Shown here one piece after another: positions 8,311 through 15,741 of a stretch of 64,000 nucleotides of DNA. Numbering within the stretch: position 1 is the first letter of the stretch; each line of letters opens with the position of its first letter. The position numbers were made by a program, and so were the translations under genes. The notes under the pieces were generated by a model, which ran no database searches, had not been told where the DNA came from, and saw nothing but the letters and a program-made list of their open reading frames with translations. Source of the DNA: Gemmatimonadota bacterium (GTDB taxonomy: Bacteria > Gemmatimonadota > Gemmatimonadetes > Gemmatimonadales > Gemmatimonadaceae); the NCBI GenBank assembly GCA_016871895.1, contig VHBO01000009.1, positions 1-64,000 on the forward strand, read 5' to 3'.

Positions 8311-8401
8311 CCCCTAGCCCCTAGCCCCTAGCCCCTAGCCCCTAGCCCCTAGCCCCTAGCCCCTAGCCCCTGACCCCTGACCCCTCACCCCTGCCCCCTG
8401 C
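8311..8401. repeat. Heptanucleotide tandem array, 13 units of CCCCTNN
   Basis: Thirteen consecutive 7-bp units without interruption: eight CCCCTAG, two CCCCTGA, one CCCCTCA and two CCCCTGC. The array fills the trmD-rplS spacer and runs into trmD: the trmD stop codon and its last codons (GQG) are made by the final units. On the transcribed (minus) strand it reads as runs of four or five G every 7 nt, so the RNA could fold as a G-quadruplex. A related array with the same period lies at 9995-10036. Confidence 0.97.
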
Positions 8402-9044
8402 TCCTCGTGAGCCGCTCCCCCTCCTCCCGCCGCCACCGCTCGATCGCGGCGTGGTTCCCGCTCAACAGCACCTCCGGGACCCCGTGCCCGCGGTACTCCG
8501 CCGGCCGCGTGTAACTCGGCGCCGAGAGCCCTCGGTCGAAGAACGAGTCGGTCCGGGCGCTCTCGATGTCGCTCATCGCCCCCGGCAGCAGCCGCACCAC
8601 GGCGTCGACGATCGCCAACGCCGCCGGCTCCCCTCCCGAGAGGACGAAGTCGCCCAACGAGATCTCCTCCGTCGCCAGATGATCGGCGACGCGCTGATCG
8701 ACGTCCTTGTAATGCCCGCAGAGCAGGGTCAGCTCCGACCCCTCGGCGAACCGGACGGCGTCCGCGTGCCCGAAGACCTTGCCGCGCGGCGAGAGCAGGA
8801 CGATCGGCCGGGTGGCTCCCACCGACTCGACCGCCTCGAAGAAGGGCGCCGCCTTCATCACCATCCCCGGCCCCCCGCCGAACGGCGCGTCGTCGACCGT
8901 GTGGTGGCGATCATGGGTGAACGACCGCAGATCGATGCACCGGTACGTCACCAGCCCAGCCTCCGCCGCGCGCTTCGGGATGCTCAACCCGAGCGGCCCC
9001 GTGAAGAAGTCGGGGAAGATCGAGACGATGTTGATCGTCAGCAT
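8385..9044 (-). CDS. trmD: tRNA (guanine-N1)-methyltransferase
   Basis: 219 residues, slightly short at the C-terminus. Knot-fold SAM-binding motifs are present: VLLSPRGKVF, LLCGHYKDVDQRV and SLGDFVLSGGE, after the N-terminal INIVSIFPDFF and DDAPFGGGPGMV. It makes m1G37 in tRNAs reading CNN codons and prevents +1 frameshifting. Its ATG overlaps the rimM stop by one base (TGATG). The last codons lie within the heptad repeat array, so the C-terminal tail may have been set by repeat expansion. Confidence 0.97.
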   Translation of the reverse strand: MLTINIVSIFPDFFTGPLGLSIPKRAAEAGLVTYRCIDLRSFTHDRHHTVDDAPFGGGPGMVMKAAPFFEAVESVGATRPIVLLSPRGKVFGHADAVRFAEGSELTLLCGHYKDVDQRVADHLATEEISLGDFVLSGGEPAALAIVDAVVRLLPGAMSDIESARTDSFFDRGLSAPSYTRPAEYRGHGVPEVLLSGNHAAIERWRREEGERLTRSRGQG

Positions 9045-9595
9045 CAGGTCTCCAGCAGCCCGTCAGGAAGACGGACCCGCAGCGTCCGCGCCTCCCGGTC
9101 GACATCAAGGACGAAGGCATCGATGAAGGGGAGCTGATGCACGCCGTGCGCCCCTCGGAACTCGAGCAGCAGCCCCTGCGGGAGATCGTAGACCTCGATC
9201 ACCTCGCCGAGCGAGGCCTCGGAGGCGTCATCGACGATCGCCATCCCGATCAGCTCGTGCGTGAAGACCTCGTCCTCCTCGGGAGGCGAGAGTTCCTCCA
9301 CCGGGGCGAGGAGATGCCGACCGTGCCAGCGCTCCGCCTCGGTCCGGTCGGTGAGCTCCGCAAGCGTGAGGAGCCACCCATCCTTGGTCGGCCGCGCCTC
9401 GGTGACGTGCAGCGGGCGCGGGGCCCGCGTGGCAGGGTCGAGCCAGAGCGCCCCGTCGACGGTCCCCAGGAAAAGACGACGGCCGGACGCGAGGATCGCG
9501 TCCGGCTCGTCGGTCAACGATTCCACCGACAGCGCTCCCCGGACGCCGTGAGCCCGTCGCACGCGGGCGACGGAGGCGCAATCGGGAAGCGCCAC
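9044..9595 (-). CDS. rimM: Ribosome maturation factor RimM
   Basis: 183 residues. The N-terminal RimM domain has VARVRRAHGVRGALSV, and the C-terminal PRC-barrel domain has LIGMAIVDDASEASLGEV and QLPFIDAFVLDVD. RimM binds S19 and helps mature the 16S 3' domain. It lies 4 bp downstream of rpsP and is coupled to trmD, the standard gene order. Confidence 0.96.
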   Translation of the reverse strand: MALPDCASVARVRRAHGVRGALSVESLTDEPDAILASGRRLFLGTVDGALWLDPATRAPRPLHVTEARPTKDGWLLTLAELTDRTEAERWHGRHLLAPVEELSPPEEDEVFTHELIGMAIVDDASEASLGEVIEVYDLPQGLLLEFRGAHGVHQLPFIDAFVLDVDREARTLRVRLPDGLLET

Positions 9596-9599
9596 GGAC

Positions 9600-9905
9600 T
9601 CAGTCCTTCACCGGCACCGCACCCGCGGCGAGCTTGGCCGCGAGCCGCGACTCGTGACGCGCCTTGAGCACGCCCGCCTTGCGGAGGAGCGAGCGGACGG
9701 TGTCCGACGGCTGGGCGCCGCAATCGAGCCAGTAGTTCGCGCGCTCGGTGTTGAGCTGGAGCGCCTGATCCCCCGACCGCGGGGCGTACTGCCCGAGGGT
9801 CTCGATGAAGCGGCCGTCACGCGGCGACCGGCCGTCGGCGACGACGATACGATAGGTGGGCGCCTTGGTGCGGCCCTGACGACGGAGACGGATACGAACG
9901 GCCAT
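9600..9905 (-). CDS. rpsP: 30S ribosomal protein S16
   Basis: 101 residues, beginning AVRIRLRRQGRTKAPTYRIV, the S16 signature, then FIETLGQYAP and SDTVRSLLRKAGV. It is first in the rpsP-rimM-trmD-rplS-rnhB run, with ffh upstream. The Shine-Dalgarno-like GAGGATC lies inside a small palindromic hairpin (9911-9924), which could affect translation. Confidence 0.97.
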   Translation of the reverse strand: MAVRIRLRRQGRTKAPTYRIVVADGRSPRDGRFIETLGQYAPRSGDQALQLNTERANYWLDCGAQPSDTVRSLLRKAGVLKARHESRLAAKLAAGAVPVKD

Positions 9906-9910
9906 GCGGA

Positions 9911-9924
9911 GATCCTCGTGGATC
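9911..9924 (-). promoter_or_regulatory. Hairpin over the rpsP ribosome-binding site
   Basis: GATCC-ACGA-GGATC forms a 5-bp stem with a 4-nt loop about 6 bp before the ATG. The GAGGATC ribosome-binding site forms its 3' arm. Occlusion of the site is possible but untested. Confidence 0.3.
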
Positions 9925-9994
9925 GGGGTGTGGTCCTGCCCCTCGGCTCATCGCGTCACCGGGAGATCCGGCGCGCACCAAGGGTCCTACTCCA

Positions 9995-10036
9995 ACCTGA
10001 CACCTGACGCTTGATACCTGACACCTGACACCTGCC
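9995..10036. repeat. Second heptanucleotide array, six ACCTGAC-like units
   Basis: Six 7-bp units: ACCTGAC twice, GCTTGAT, ACCTGAC twice, ACCTGCC. The array ends exactly at the ffh stop codon. In the transcribed direction it reads GTCAGGT, close to the GTCAGGG units of the array after trmD. The two arrays share period, sense and position just behind a stop codon. Confidence 0.9.
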
Positions 10037-11347
10037 TCAGAACGGCCTCCGCCCTCCCGAGGCCATCTTCTTCATCATCTTCTGCATCTCGCGGAACTGC
10101 TCCAGGAAGCGGTTCACCTCGCTCACCGGACGCCCCGCCCCCTTCGCGACCCGCGCCCGGCGCGAGCCGTTCAGGAGCGACGGGTCCCGCCGCTCCGCCG
10201 GGGTCATCGAGAGGACGATCGCCTCGGCGTGCTTCAGACGCCGCGGATCGGCCTGACTCGCCTGCGCCATCATCTTCGCGTTCACGCCCGGGAGCATCTT
10301 GAGGATGCTCTGCATCGACCCGAGCCGCTGCACCTGCTTCATCGCGCCGAGGAAGTCCTGCAGGTCCATCCCGTCCTTGCGCACCTTCTTCTCGAGCTTC
10401 TTCGCCTCGTCCGCATCGAACGTGGCCTGTGCCTTCTCGACCAGCGTGAGGACGTCGCCCTGCTGGAGGATCCGCCCGGCCATACGGTCGGGATGGAACG
10501 GCTCCAGCGCGTCGGGCTTCTCCCCCACGCCGATGAACTTGATCGGCTTCTTCGTGACCCCGTAGATCGAGAGCGCTGCGCCACCGCGCGCATCGCCGTC
10601 CATCTTGGTGAGGACCACGCCGGTGACGCCGAGGGCGTCGTTGAACCCCTGCGCGATCCGCACCGCATCTTGGCCGGTCATCCCGTCGGCCACGAGCAGG
10701 ATCTCGTCGGGCTGCACCGCCTCCTTCACGCGGCGTAGCTCGTCCATCATCGACTCGTCGATCTGAAGCCGACCCGCGGTGTCGAGGATGACCACCCGGT
10801 CCCGCTCCTTCCGCGCCTGCTCGACACCGGCCTTCACGATCCGCACGACGTCCGTCGTCGAGCGGTCGGCGTAGACCGGGACATCGAGGGCGCGCCCGAG
10901 GGTCTCGAGCTGGTCGATCGCCGCCGGCCGATACACGTCCGCCGCGACGAGCCGCGTCGCCCGCCCCTCGCCCTTCAGCCGCCGCGCCAGCTTCGCCGCG
11001 GTGGTCGTCTTGCCGGAGCCCTGGAGCCCCACCATCAGGATCACGGTCGGCGGGAGGGTGGACATCTTGAGCCCTTCCGACCGCTCGCCCAGCATCACGG
11101 TGAGCTCGTCGTAGACGATCTTCACCAGCTGCTGCGCGGGCTGGATCGTCTTGAGCTGCGCGACACCGACGGCCCGCTTCTCGACCCGCTCCAGGAACTC
11201 CCGGGTCAGCTGGAAGGAGACGTCGGCTTCGAGCAGGACCCGACGCACCTCGCGCAGGCCCTCCTTGATGTCGGCGTCACTGAGGACCCCGCGGCCGCGA
11301 AGGCGCGCGAAGGTCGCTTCAAGCTTCTCGGACAGCTCTTGGAACAT
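10037..11347 (-). CDS. ffh: Signal recognition particle protein Ffh
   Basis: 436 residues from ATG 11347 (MFQELSEKLE, the usual start). It has an N-domain, a G-domain with GLQGSGKTTTAAKLA (G1), DTAGRLQID (G3), TKMDGDARGGAALS (G4) and GVGEKPDALEPF, then an M-domain rich in Met and basic residues ending MKKMASGGRR. It is the SRP54 GTPase that targets nascent membrane proteins to FtsY. An in-frame ATG 15 bp upstream (11362) is a tandem copy of the start region and could be used instead. ffh ahead of rpsP is a common order. Confidence 0.97.
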   Translation of the reverse strand: MFQELSEKLEATFARLRGRGVLSDADIKEGLREVRRVLLEADVSFQLTREFLERVEKRAVGVAQLKTIQPAQQLVKIVYDELTVMLGERSEGLKMSTLPPTVILMVGLQGSGKTTTAAKLARRLKGEGRATRLVAADVYRPAAIDQLETLGRALDVPVYADRSTTDVVRIVKAGVEQARKERDRVVILDTAGRLQIDESMMDELRRVKEAVQPDEILLVADGMTGQDAVRIAQGFNDALGVTGVVLTKMDGDARGGAALSIYGVTKKPIKFIGVGEKPDALEPFHPDRMAGRILQQGDVLTLVEKAQATFDADEAKKLEKKVRKDGMDLQDFLGAMKQVQRLGSMQSILKMLPGVNAKMMAQASQADPRRLKHAEAIVLSMTPAERRDPSLLNGSRRARVAKGAGRPVSEVNRFLEQFREMQKMMKKMASGGRRPF

Positions 11348-11413
11348 AGAGCCTTGAAACATAGGGACTTGGGAGCGCAGGGCCAAGGGTCCGGCGCCGC
11401 CTCCCGTGTGGCG

Positions 11414-12685
11414 CTAGTAGTTGATCTGCGCCTGCAGCCGGAGGAACCGGCCCGCCTGTCGGTTCCCCACCGACTTGGAGTCCTCGAAGAGCCGGTCCGC
11501 GGCGGTGTACTGGACCGTCAGCTCGAAGGCCGGGAACGGGAGCCACTCCACCCCGACCTCGGTCTCATCGACCACATAGCGCCGCGCATCGAGTTCCGCC
11601 TTCTTGCCGCCGGCGTAGTGTTGGACGCGGACGAATGGCTGGATGACCTGCCCGTCACGGCGCCACCGGTACATCGCTTGGACGAAGCCACCCGACAGCG
11701 ATCGCGAGGCGACCCGATTGGTCGCGGCGACGTACTGCGGGCCCACGCCGGTGTTGTACTCCGCGACCAGACCGAAGGGCTGTGCGTACCAGACGACGGA
11801 CACCGCCTGCCGCTGGTCGCGGTACTCCGGGTCGATGCCGACCCCGCTGCTCACGCTGGGGAGGACGAACCGCCCGGTGTACGCCTGTAGGGATGCCTCG
11901 ACGAACTGCCCCGACGGGAGCCGCCACGGGAAGGTGAGCCGGGCCACGGCGTGGGACGAGTTGTTCGCCTCTGGCCGATTCGCCGTCTGCCCATTGAAGA
12001 GGCCGACACCGAACACCCCGTAATCGCCCGACCCCTTGAGCCCACTGTCGACGAGCATCTTGAATCGATCGGCCGCGACCCGGGGCGTGTAGTAGTACAT
12101 CGTCCCGATGTCACGCTCGTTCGGGAGCGCGCTGTTCAGCGCGTCATTTCGGTCGAGCGGGAGGCGGTTGGAGCTCGACTGCAGGTTCTCGAAACCGAAT
12201 GGCACCTTGCTCTGCCCGAGCCGGACCCTATGGCCGCGCTGGTCGTCGAGCGCGACGTCGAAGTACGCGTCCCGCAGCTGCAGATAATGCAGTGTCCCCG
12301 CGGCGTCCGCCGCGTAATCCGGCTGGATGTAGATGCTCACCCGGGGATGCACGTTCCCACTCAGGATGAGCCGGCCGCGCCGGAGGAAGAAGCCGCCATT
12401 CGTGCCGATCGACCGATCGCACTGCGAGCAGACCAGAGTGGGATTCGTCTCGAACAGGCGGTTGTACCGGAACTGCGCGTAGCCCCGGAGCGACAGGCGC
12501 TCGTACCAGGGTCGCGGGGCCGCCGACGCCACCGGGCTCGGTCGCCGCGACGTATCCGCCGCTGCAGGCGCCGCGACCTGCGCCATTGCAGGTGCGGTGA
12601 GCACGCCCATCGCCACGAGCAACGCGGCGCCGACCGGCCATTGGCGGGACTGACGCCGCCGCATTGTCACGAGTGAAGTCACCAT
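11414..12685 (-). CDS. Phosphate-selective porin O/P family protein
   Basis: 423 residues from ATG 12685; ATG 12664 (MRRRQSRQW) also gives a good signal peptide ending APAMAQ. The mature protein is a beta-strand-rich outer-membrane barrel with GTNGGFFLRRGRLILSG, RLGQSKVPFGFENLQSSSNR, NERDIGTMYYYTP and a C-terminal strand FLRLQAQINY. Gly-Phe-Phe-Leu-Arg-Arg and Lys-Val-Pro-Phe-Gly motifs are typical of OprO/OprP homologues, which pass phosphate or polyphosphate. A degenerate copy of the predicted Pho operator lies 37 bp upstream. It is divergent from lon. Confidence 0.85.
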   Translation of the reverse strand: MVTSLVTMRRRQSRQWPVGAALLVAMGVLTAPAMAQVAAPAAADTSRRPSPVASAAPRPWYERLSLRGYAQFRYNRLFETNPTLVCSQCDRSIGTNGGFFLRRGRLILSGNVHPRVSIYIQPDYAADAAGTLHYLQLRDAYFDVALDDQRGHRVRLGQSKVPFGFENLQSSSNRLPLDRNDALNSALPNERDIGTMYYYTPRVAADRFKMLVDSGLKGSGDYGVFGVGLFNGQTANRPEANNSSHAVARLTFPWRLPSGQFVEASLQAYTGRFVLPSVSSGVGIDPEYRDQRQAVSVVWYAQPFGLVAEYNTGVGPQYVAATNRVASRSLSGGFVQAMYRWRRDGQVIQPFVRVQHYAGGKKAELDARRYVVDETEVGVEWLPFPAFELTVQYTAADRLFEDSKSVGNRQAGRFLRLQAQINY

Positions 12686-12721
12686 CAGGTCAAAACCTAC
12701 CCACGACGGCGCGATGCTTGC

Positions 12722-12737
12722 GTATCAGTCGTGTAAT
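12722..12737 (-). promoter_or_regulatory. Degenerate PhoB-box-like direct repeat upstream of the porin gene
   Basis: On the minus strand this reads ATTAC-N6-GATAC, three mismatches from the GTTAC-N6-GTGAC form seen at stronger sites. Its 11 interior-plus-pentamer identities to the site at 36211 and its place before a phosphate porin give it some weight. Alone it would not be convincing. Confidence 0.35.
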
Positions 12738-12794
12738 GGCGACGCCTCGGCCCGCTGGTGCGCCCCCGCGATGCGCATCGCGTCCGGCCCGTCG

Positions 12795-12800
12795 TACATT
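12795..12800 (+). promoter_or_regulatory. Candidate -10 element (TACATT) for lon
   Basis: It is followed by six bases and then the GTG start of lon, so transcription would begin at or next to the start codon, giving a leaderless mRNA. The same spacing is seen at 33004 and 60081. Confidence 0.4.
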
Positions 12801-12806
12801 TCCGCC

Positions 12807-15218
12807 GTGCCGGAACCCGTCGACTCGACTTCGAGCCCCCTGCTGCCGCTCCTCACCCTGCGGTCGACCGTCGTCTTCCCCGACGGCCGCATCGTGGTCC
12901 AGGTGGCCGGTGCGGAGAATCGTGGGGTCGTCGACGGCATCGGCCCCGACGGCGCGGAGATCGTCGCGGCCCTCCTGACCGACACCGGCGCGAGCCCGGT
13001 CGGCCGCATCGGCGTCCGGGCGCGCCTCTCCGGCCGCCGTGAGGCCGACGGTGGCCTCCTCGAGTGCACCCTCGAAGGTCGCGCCCGCGTCCGGATCACC
13101 GGCTCGCGGCTCCTCGACGGCGTCCCGCACGCCGCCACCGAGGCCGTCACGGAGCTCCGCCTCGACGACGACGCCACGCCGGCGATGACACGGGTGCTCG
13201 ACGCGGCCGAGACGCTCGCCGAGCGCGACCCGTCCTTCCCGGCGGAGCTCCCGGGGCTGCTGCGCCGCGAACGCCGCCGCGCGGGACGTGCCGCCGACCT
13301 CACCGCCGCCCGCGCCCGTTTCCGCCCCGCCGAGAAGGACGCCGTCCTGCAGGAACTCGACGTCGCCGCGCGCCTCGGCCGCGTCGCCGATCGACTCGAG
13401 CGCGAGGTGGCCCGGCTCAGTGTGGAGGACGAGGTCCGCGTCGAGACGGAGCGCCGCATCGACCGCCATCAACGCGAGTTCTTCCTGCGTCAGCAGCTGC
13501 AGGCGATCCGCACCGAACTCGGCGAAGCCGACCCTGCCGATGGGGAGTTGACCGAGCTCCGCCGGAAGGTGGAGGCCGCCGGCCTGCCCGACGCCATCGC
13601 CGCCGAGGCGCGACGCGAGCTCGACCGGCTCCGGCAGCTCACCCCCGCGTCGAGCGAGCATCAGGTGCTCCGGAATTACATCGACTGGGTGCTCGCCCTC
13701 CCGTGGCAGCGCCGGACATCGGAGCCCCCGATCACCCTCGACCGCGTGGAAGCGGCCCTCGATGGTCGGCATTACGGACTCCGCGAGGCGAAGGACCGCA
13801 TCCTCGAGTATCTCGCCGTCCGGCAGCTACGCGGCGATCGCGGGCGCGACCCGCAGGGCCCGATTCTCTGTTTCGTCGGTCCCCCGGGGACGGGGAAGAC
13901 GTCGCTCGGCGAGGCGATCGCCGCGAGCCTCGGCCGCGCGTTCTATCGCATCTCCGTCGGTGGCGTGCGCGACGAAGCGGAGATCCGCGGGCATCGGCGC
14001 ACCTACGTTGGCTCCCTCCCGGGCCTGTTCATTCAGGCGATGCGGCGGGTGCAGGTGGCCGACCCGGTCCTGATGATCGACGAGATCGACAAGATGGCCG
14101 CCGGCGGACCCGGCGGGGATCCGACCGCCGCGATGCTCGAGGTGCTCGATCCCGCGCAGAACCGGGGGTTCACCGATCACTATCTGAACCTCCCCTTCGA
14201 TCTCTCGTCGGTACTCTTCATCTGCACCGCGAACAACCTCTTCGACATCCCGCCGGCGCTGCGCGACCGCCTCGAGGTGATCCGCATCGCGGGCTACACG
14301 GTGGAGGAGAAGGTCGAGATCGCGTGGCGCTATCTCCTGCCGCGGCTCTTCGACGAGCACGGGATCACCGAGCACGATCTCCAATTCACCGACGAGACCC
14401 TCTCCTTGCTGGCGAACCGCTACGCCCGCGAGGCGGGCCTCCGCGCCTTCGAGCGCCAGCTCGCCGCGTTGATGCGCCGCCGCGCGCGTCGGAAGGCGGA
14501 GGGGGAGCGCGGCGCGTGGGTCGTGGACGGGGCACGGATGGAGGACGTCCTCGGCCCGCCCCGCTGGGCCGCCGAGCTCGCGGACCAGATGCCGGAGATC
14601 GGCACCGTGACCGGGCTCGCCTGGACGGCGAATGGGGGGGAGCTGATGACCATCGAGGCACTTCGGATGCCGGGCACGGGGCGACTCCTCGTCACCGGGC
14701 AGCTCGGAGAGGTGATGCGCGAATCGGTCGATGCCGCGAGTTCCTATGTGCGGTCACGCGCGCGGGAACTGCACCTCGTCGACCCCGAGCTGCGGACCAG
14801 CGATCTGCACGTGCACTTCCCCGCCGGCGCGGTCCCGAAGGACGGGCCGAGCGCCGGCATCGCCGTGACGCTCGCGATCGCGAGCGTGATGAGCCAGCGG
14901 GCGGTGCGTCGGGATGTCGCGGTGACCGGCGAGGTCACCCTGCGGGGACGCGTGCTGGAGATCGGCGGGGTGAAGGAGAAGGTCCTCGCAGCGTATCGGG
15001 CGGGGCTGCGCCGCGTGGTCCTCCCCGCGGCGAACGCGAAGGATCTGCGCGAGCTCCCGTCTGAGGTGCGCGGGGCGATCGAGTTCACCCTCGCCGCGAC
15101 GATGGACGATGTGGTGGCCGCCGCGCTCCTCCCACGCGACCACCGTGCGCTCAGCGGCGATCTCCCCACCTTCGACGAGGTCGCCGCCCACGCAGTCGAC
15201 CTCCCGCCTCCGGCCTGA
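12807..15218 (+). CDS. lon: ATP-dependent protease Lon
   Basis: 803 residues with GTG 12807 (VPEPVDSTSS); earlier in-frame ATGs (12714, 12771) would add sequence unlike Lon and overlap the promoter. Domain order is: N-terminal LON substrate-binding domain (LLPLLTLRSTVVFPDG), coiled-coil region, AAA+ domain with GPPGTGKTS and VLMIDEIDKM, sensor RDRLEVI, then the serine-lysine peptidase domain with KDGPSAGIAV (Ser) and GGVKEKVLAA (Lys). It degrades misfolded and regulatory proteins in the cytosol. The SET-domain gene begins one base after its stop, so the two are probably co-transcribed. It is not next to tig-clpPX, which sits at 56-59 kb. Confidence 0.96.
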   Translation: MPEPVDSTSSPLLPLLTLRSTVVFPDGRIVVQVAGAENRGVVDGIGPDGAEIVAALLTDTGASPVGRIGVRARLSGRREADGGLLECTLEGRARVRITGSRLLDGVPHAATEAVTELRLDDDATPAMTRVLDAAETLAERDPSFPAELPGLLRRERRRAGRAADLTAARARFRPAEKDAVLQELDVAARLGRVADRLEREVARLSVEDEVRVETERRIDRHQREFFLRQQLQAIRTELGEADPADGELTELRRKVEAAGLPDAIAAEARRELDRLRQLTPASSEHQVLRNYIDWVLALPWQRRTSEPPITLDRVEAALDGRHYGLREAKDRILEYLAVRQLRGDRGRDPQGPILCFVGPPGTGKTSLGEAIAASLGRAFYRISVGGVRDEAEIRGHRRTYVGSLPGLFIQAMRRVQVADPVLMIDEIDKMAAGGPGGDPTAAMLEVLDPAQNRGFTDHYLNLPFDLSSVLFICTANNLFDIPPALRDRLEVIRIAGYTVEEKVEIAWRYLLPRLFDEHGITEHDLQFTDETLSLLANRYAREAGLRAFERQLAALMRRRARRKAEGERGAWVVDGARMEDVLGPPRWAAELADQMPEIGTVTGLAWTANGGELMTIEALRMPGTGRLLVTGQLGEVMRESVDAASSYVRSRARELHLVDPELRTSDLHVHFPAGAVPKDGPSAGIAVTLAIASVMSQRAVRRDVAVTGEVTLRGRVLEIGGVKEKVLAAYRAGLRRVVLPAANAKDLRELPSEVRGAIEFTLAATMDDVVAAALLPRDHRALSGDLPTFDEVAAHAVDLPPPA

Positions 15219-15219
15219 G

Positions 15220-15741
15220 ATGCCGCGACGCCCGTGGGAAGTCCGCCGGTCGCCGCGACACGGCCGTGGCGTCTACGCGACGGCCCGAATCCCCGCCGGC
15301 ACCCGCATCATCGAATACACCGGGGAGCTGATCCCCGAGGTTGAGGGAGAGCGTCGCTACCCGACCCCGCCGGACGGGAGCGAGGAACCGGAGCACACCT
15401 ACCTGCTCACGTTGGACGCTGAGCGAGTGATCGACGCGAACGTCGGCGGCAACGCGGCGCGTTTCATCAATCACTCCTGCGAGCCGAACTGCGAGCCGAT
15501 CGCCTACGGCGACCGGATGTGGATCGTCGCGATCCGCGATATCCGCGTCGGCGAGGAACTCGCGTACGACTACGCGATCGAACTGGACGAACGGCACACG
15601 CCGGCGCGGAAGCGCCGCTTCCCGTGTCGCTGCGGCGCGCGGCGCTGCCGGGGCTCGATCCTCAAGCCGAAGGGCCAGCTCTTCCACCCGCTCGTGCGGG
15701 CGGCGATCAGGCGCTGGGGGCCAGGGCGCGCCTCAGGGTAG
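15220..15741 (+). CDS. SET-domain protein (predicted protein lysine methyltransferase)
   Basis: 173 residues. The SET hallmarks are in order: RSPRHGRGVYATARIPAGTRI, IEYTGELIP, NAARFINHSCEPNCEP (SAM and pseudoknot motif NHSCxPN) and GEELAYDYAI. A post-SET-like Cys cluster CRCGARRCRG follows and could bind zinc. SET enzymes methylate lysines, mainly histones in eukaryotes; bacterial copies are of mostly unknown target. The gene lies one base behind lon (TGAGATG) and overlaps the convergent phytase gene by 9 bp. Coupling to lon hints at a target in protein quality control or DNA-bound proteins, but this is speculation. Confidence 0.9.
   Translation: MPRRPWEVRRSPRHGRGVYATARIPAGTRIIEYTGELIPEVEGERRYPTPPDGSEEPEHTYLLTLDAERVIDANVGGNAARFINHSCEPNCEPIAYGDRMWIVAIRDIRVGEELAYDYAIELDERHTPARKRRFPCRCGARRCRGSILKPKGQLFHPLVRAAIRRWGPGRASG

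Noticed and set aside
8311-8401. CRISPR-like or telomere-like array
   Set aside because: The 7-bp units are contiguous with no spacers and occur inside an operon, so it is a simple tandem repeat.
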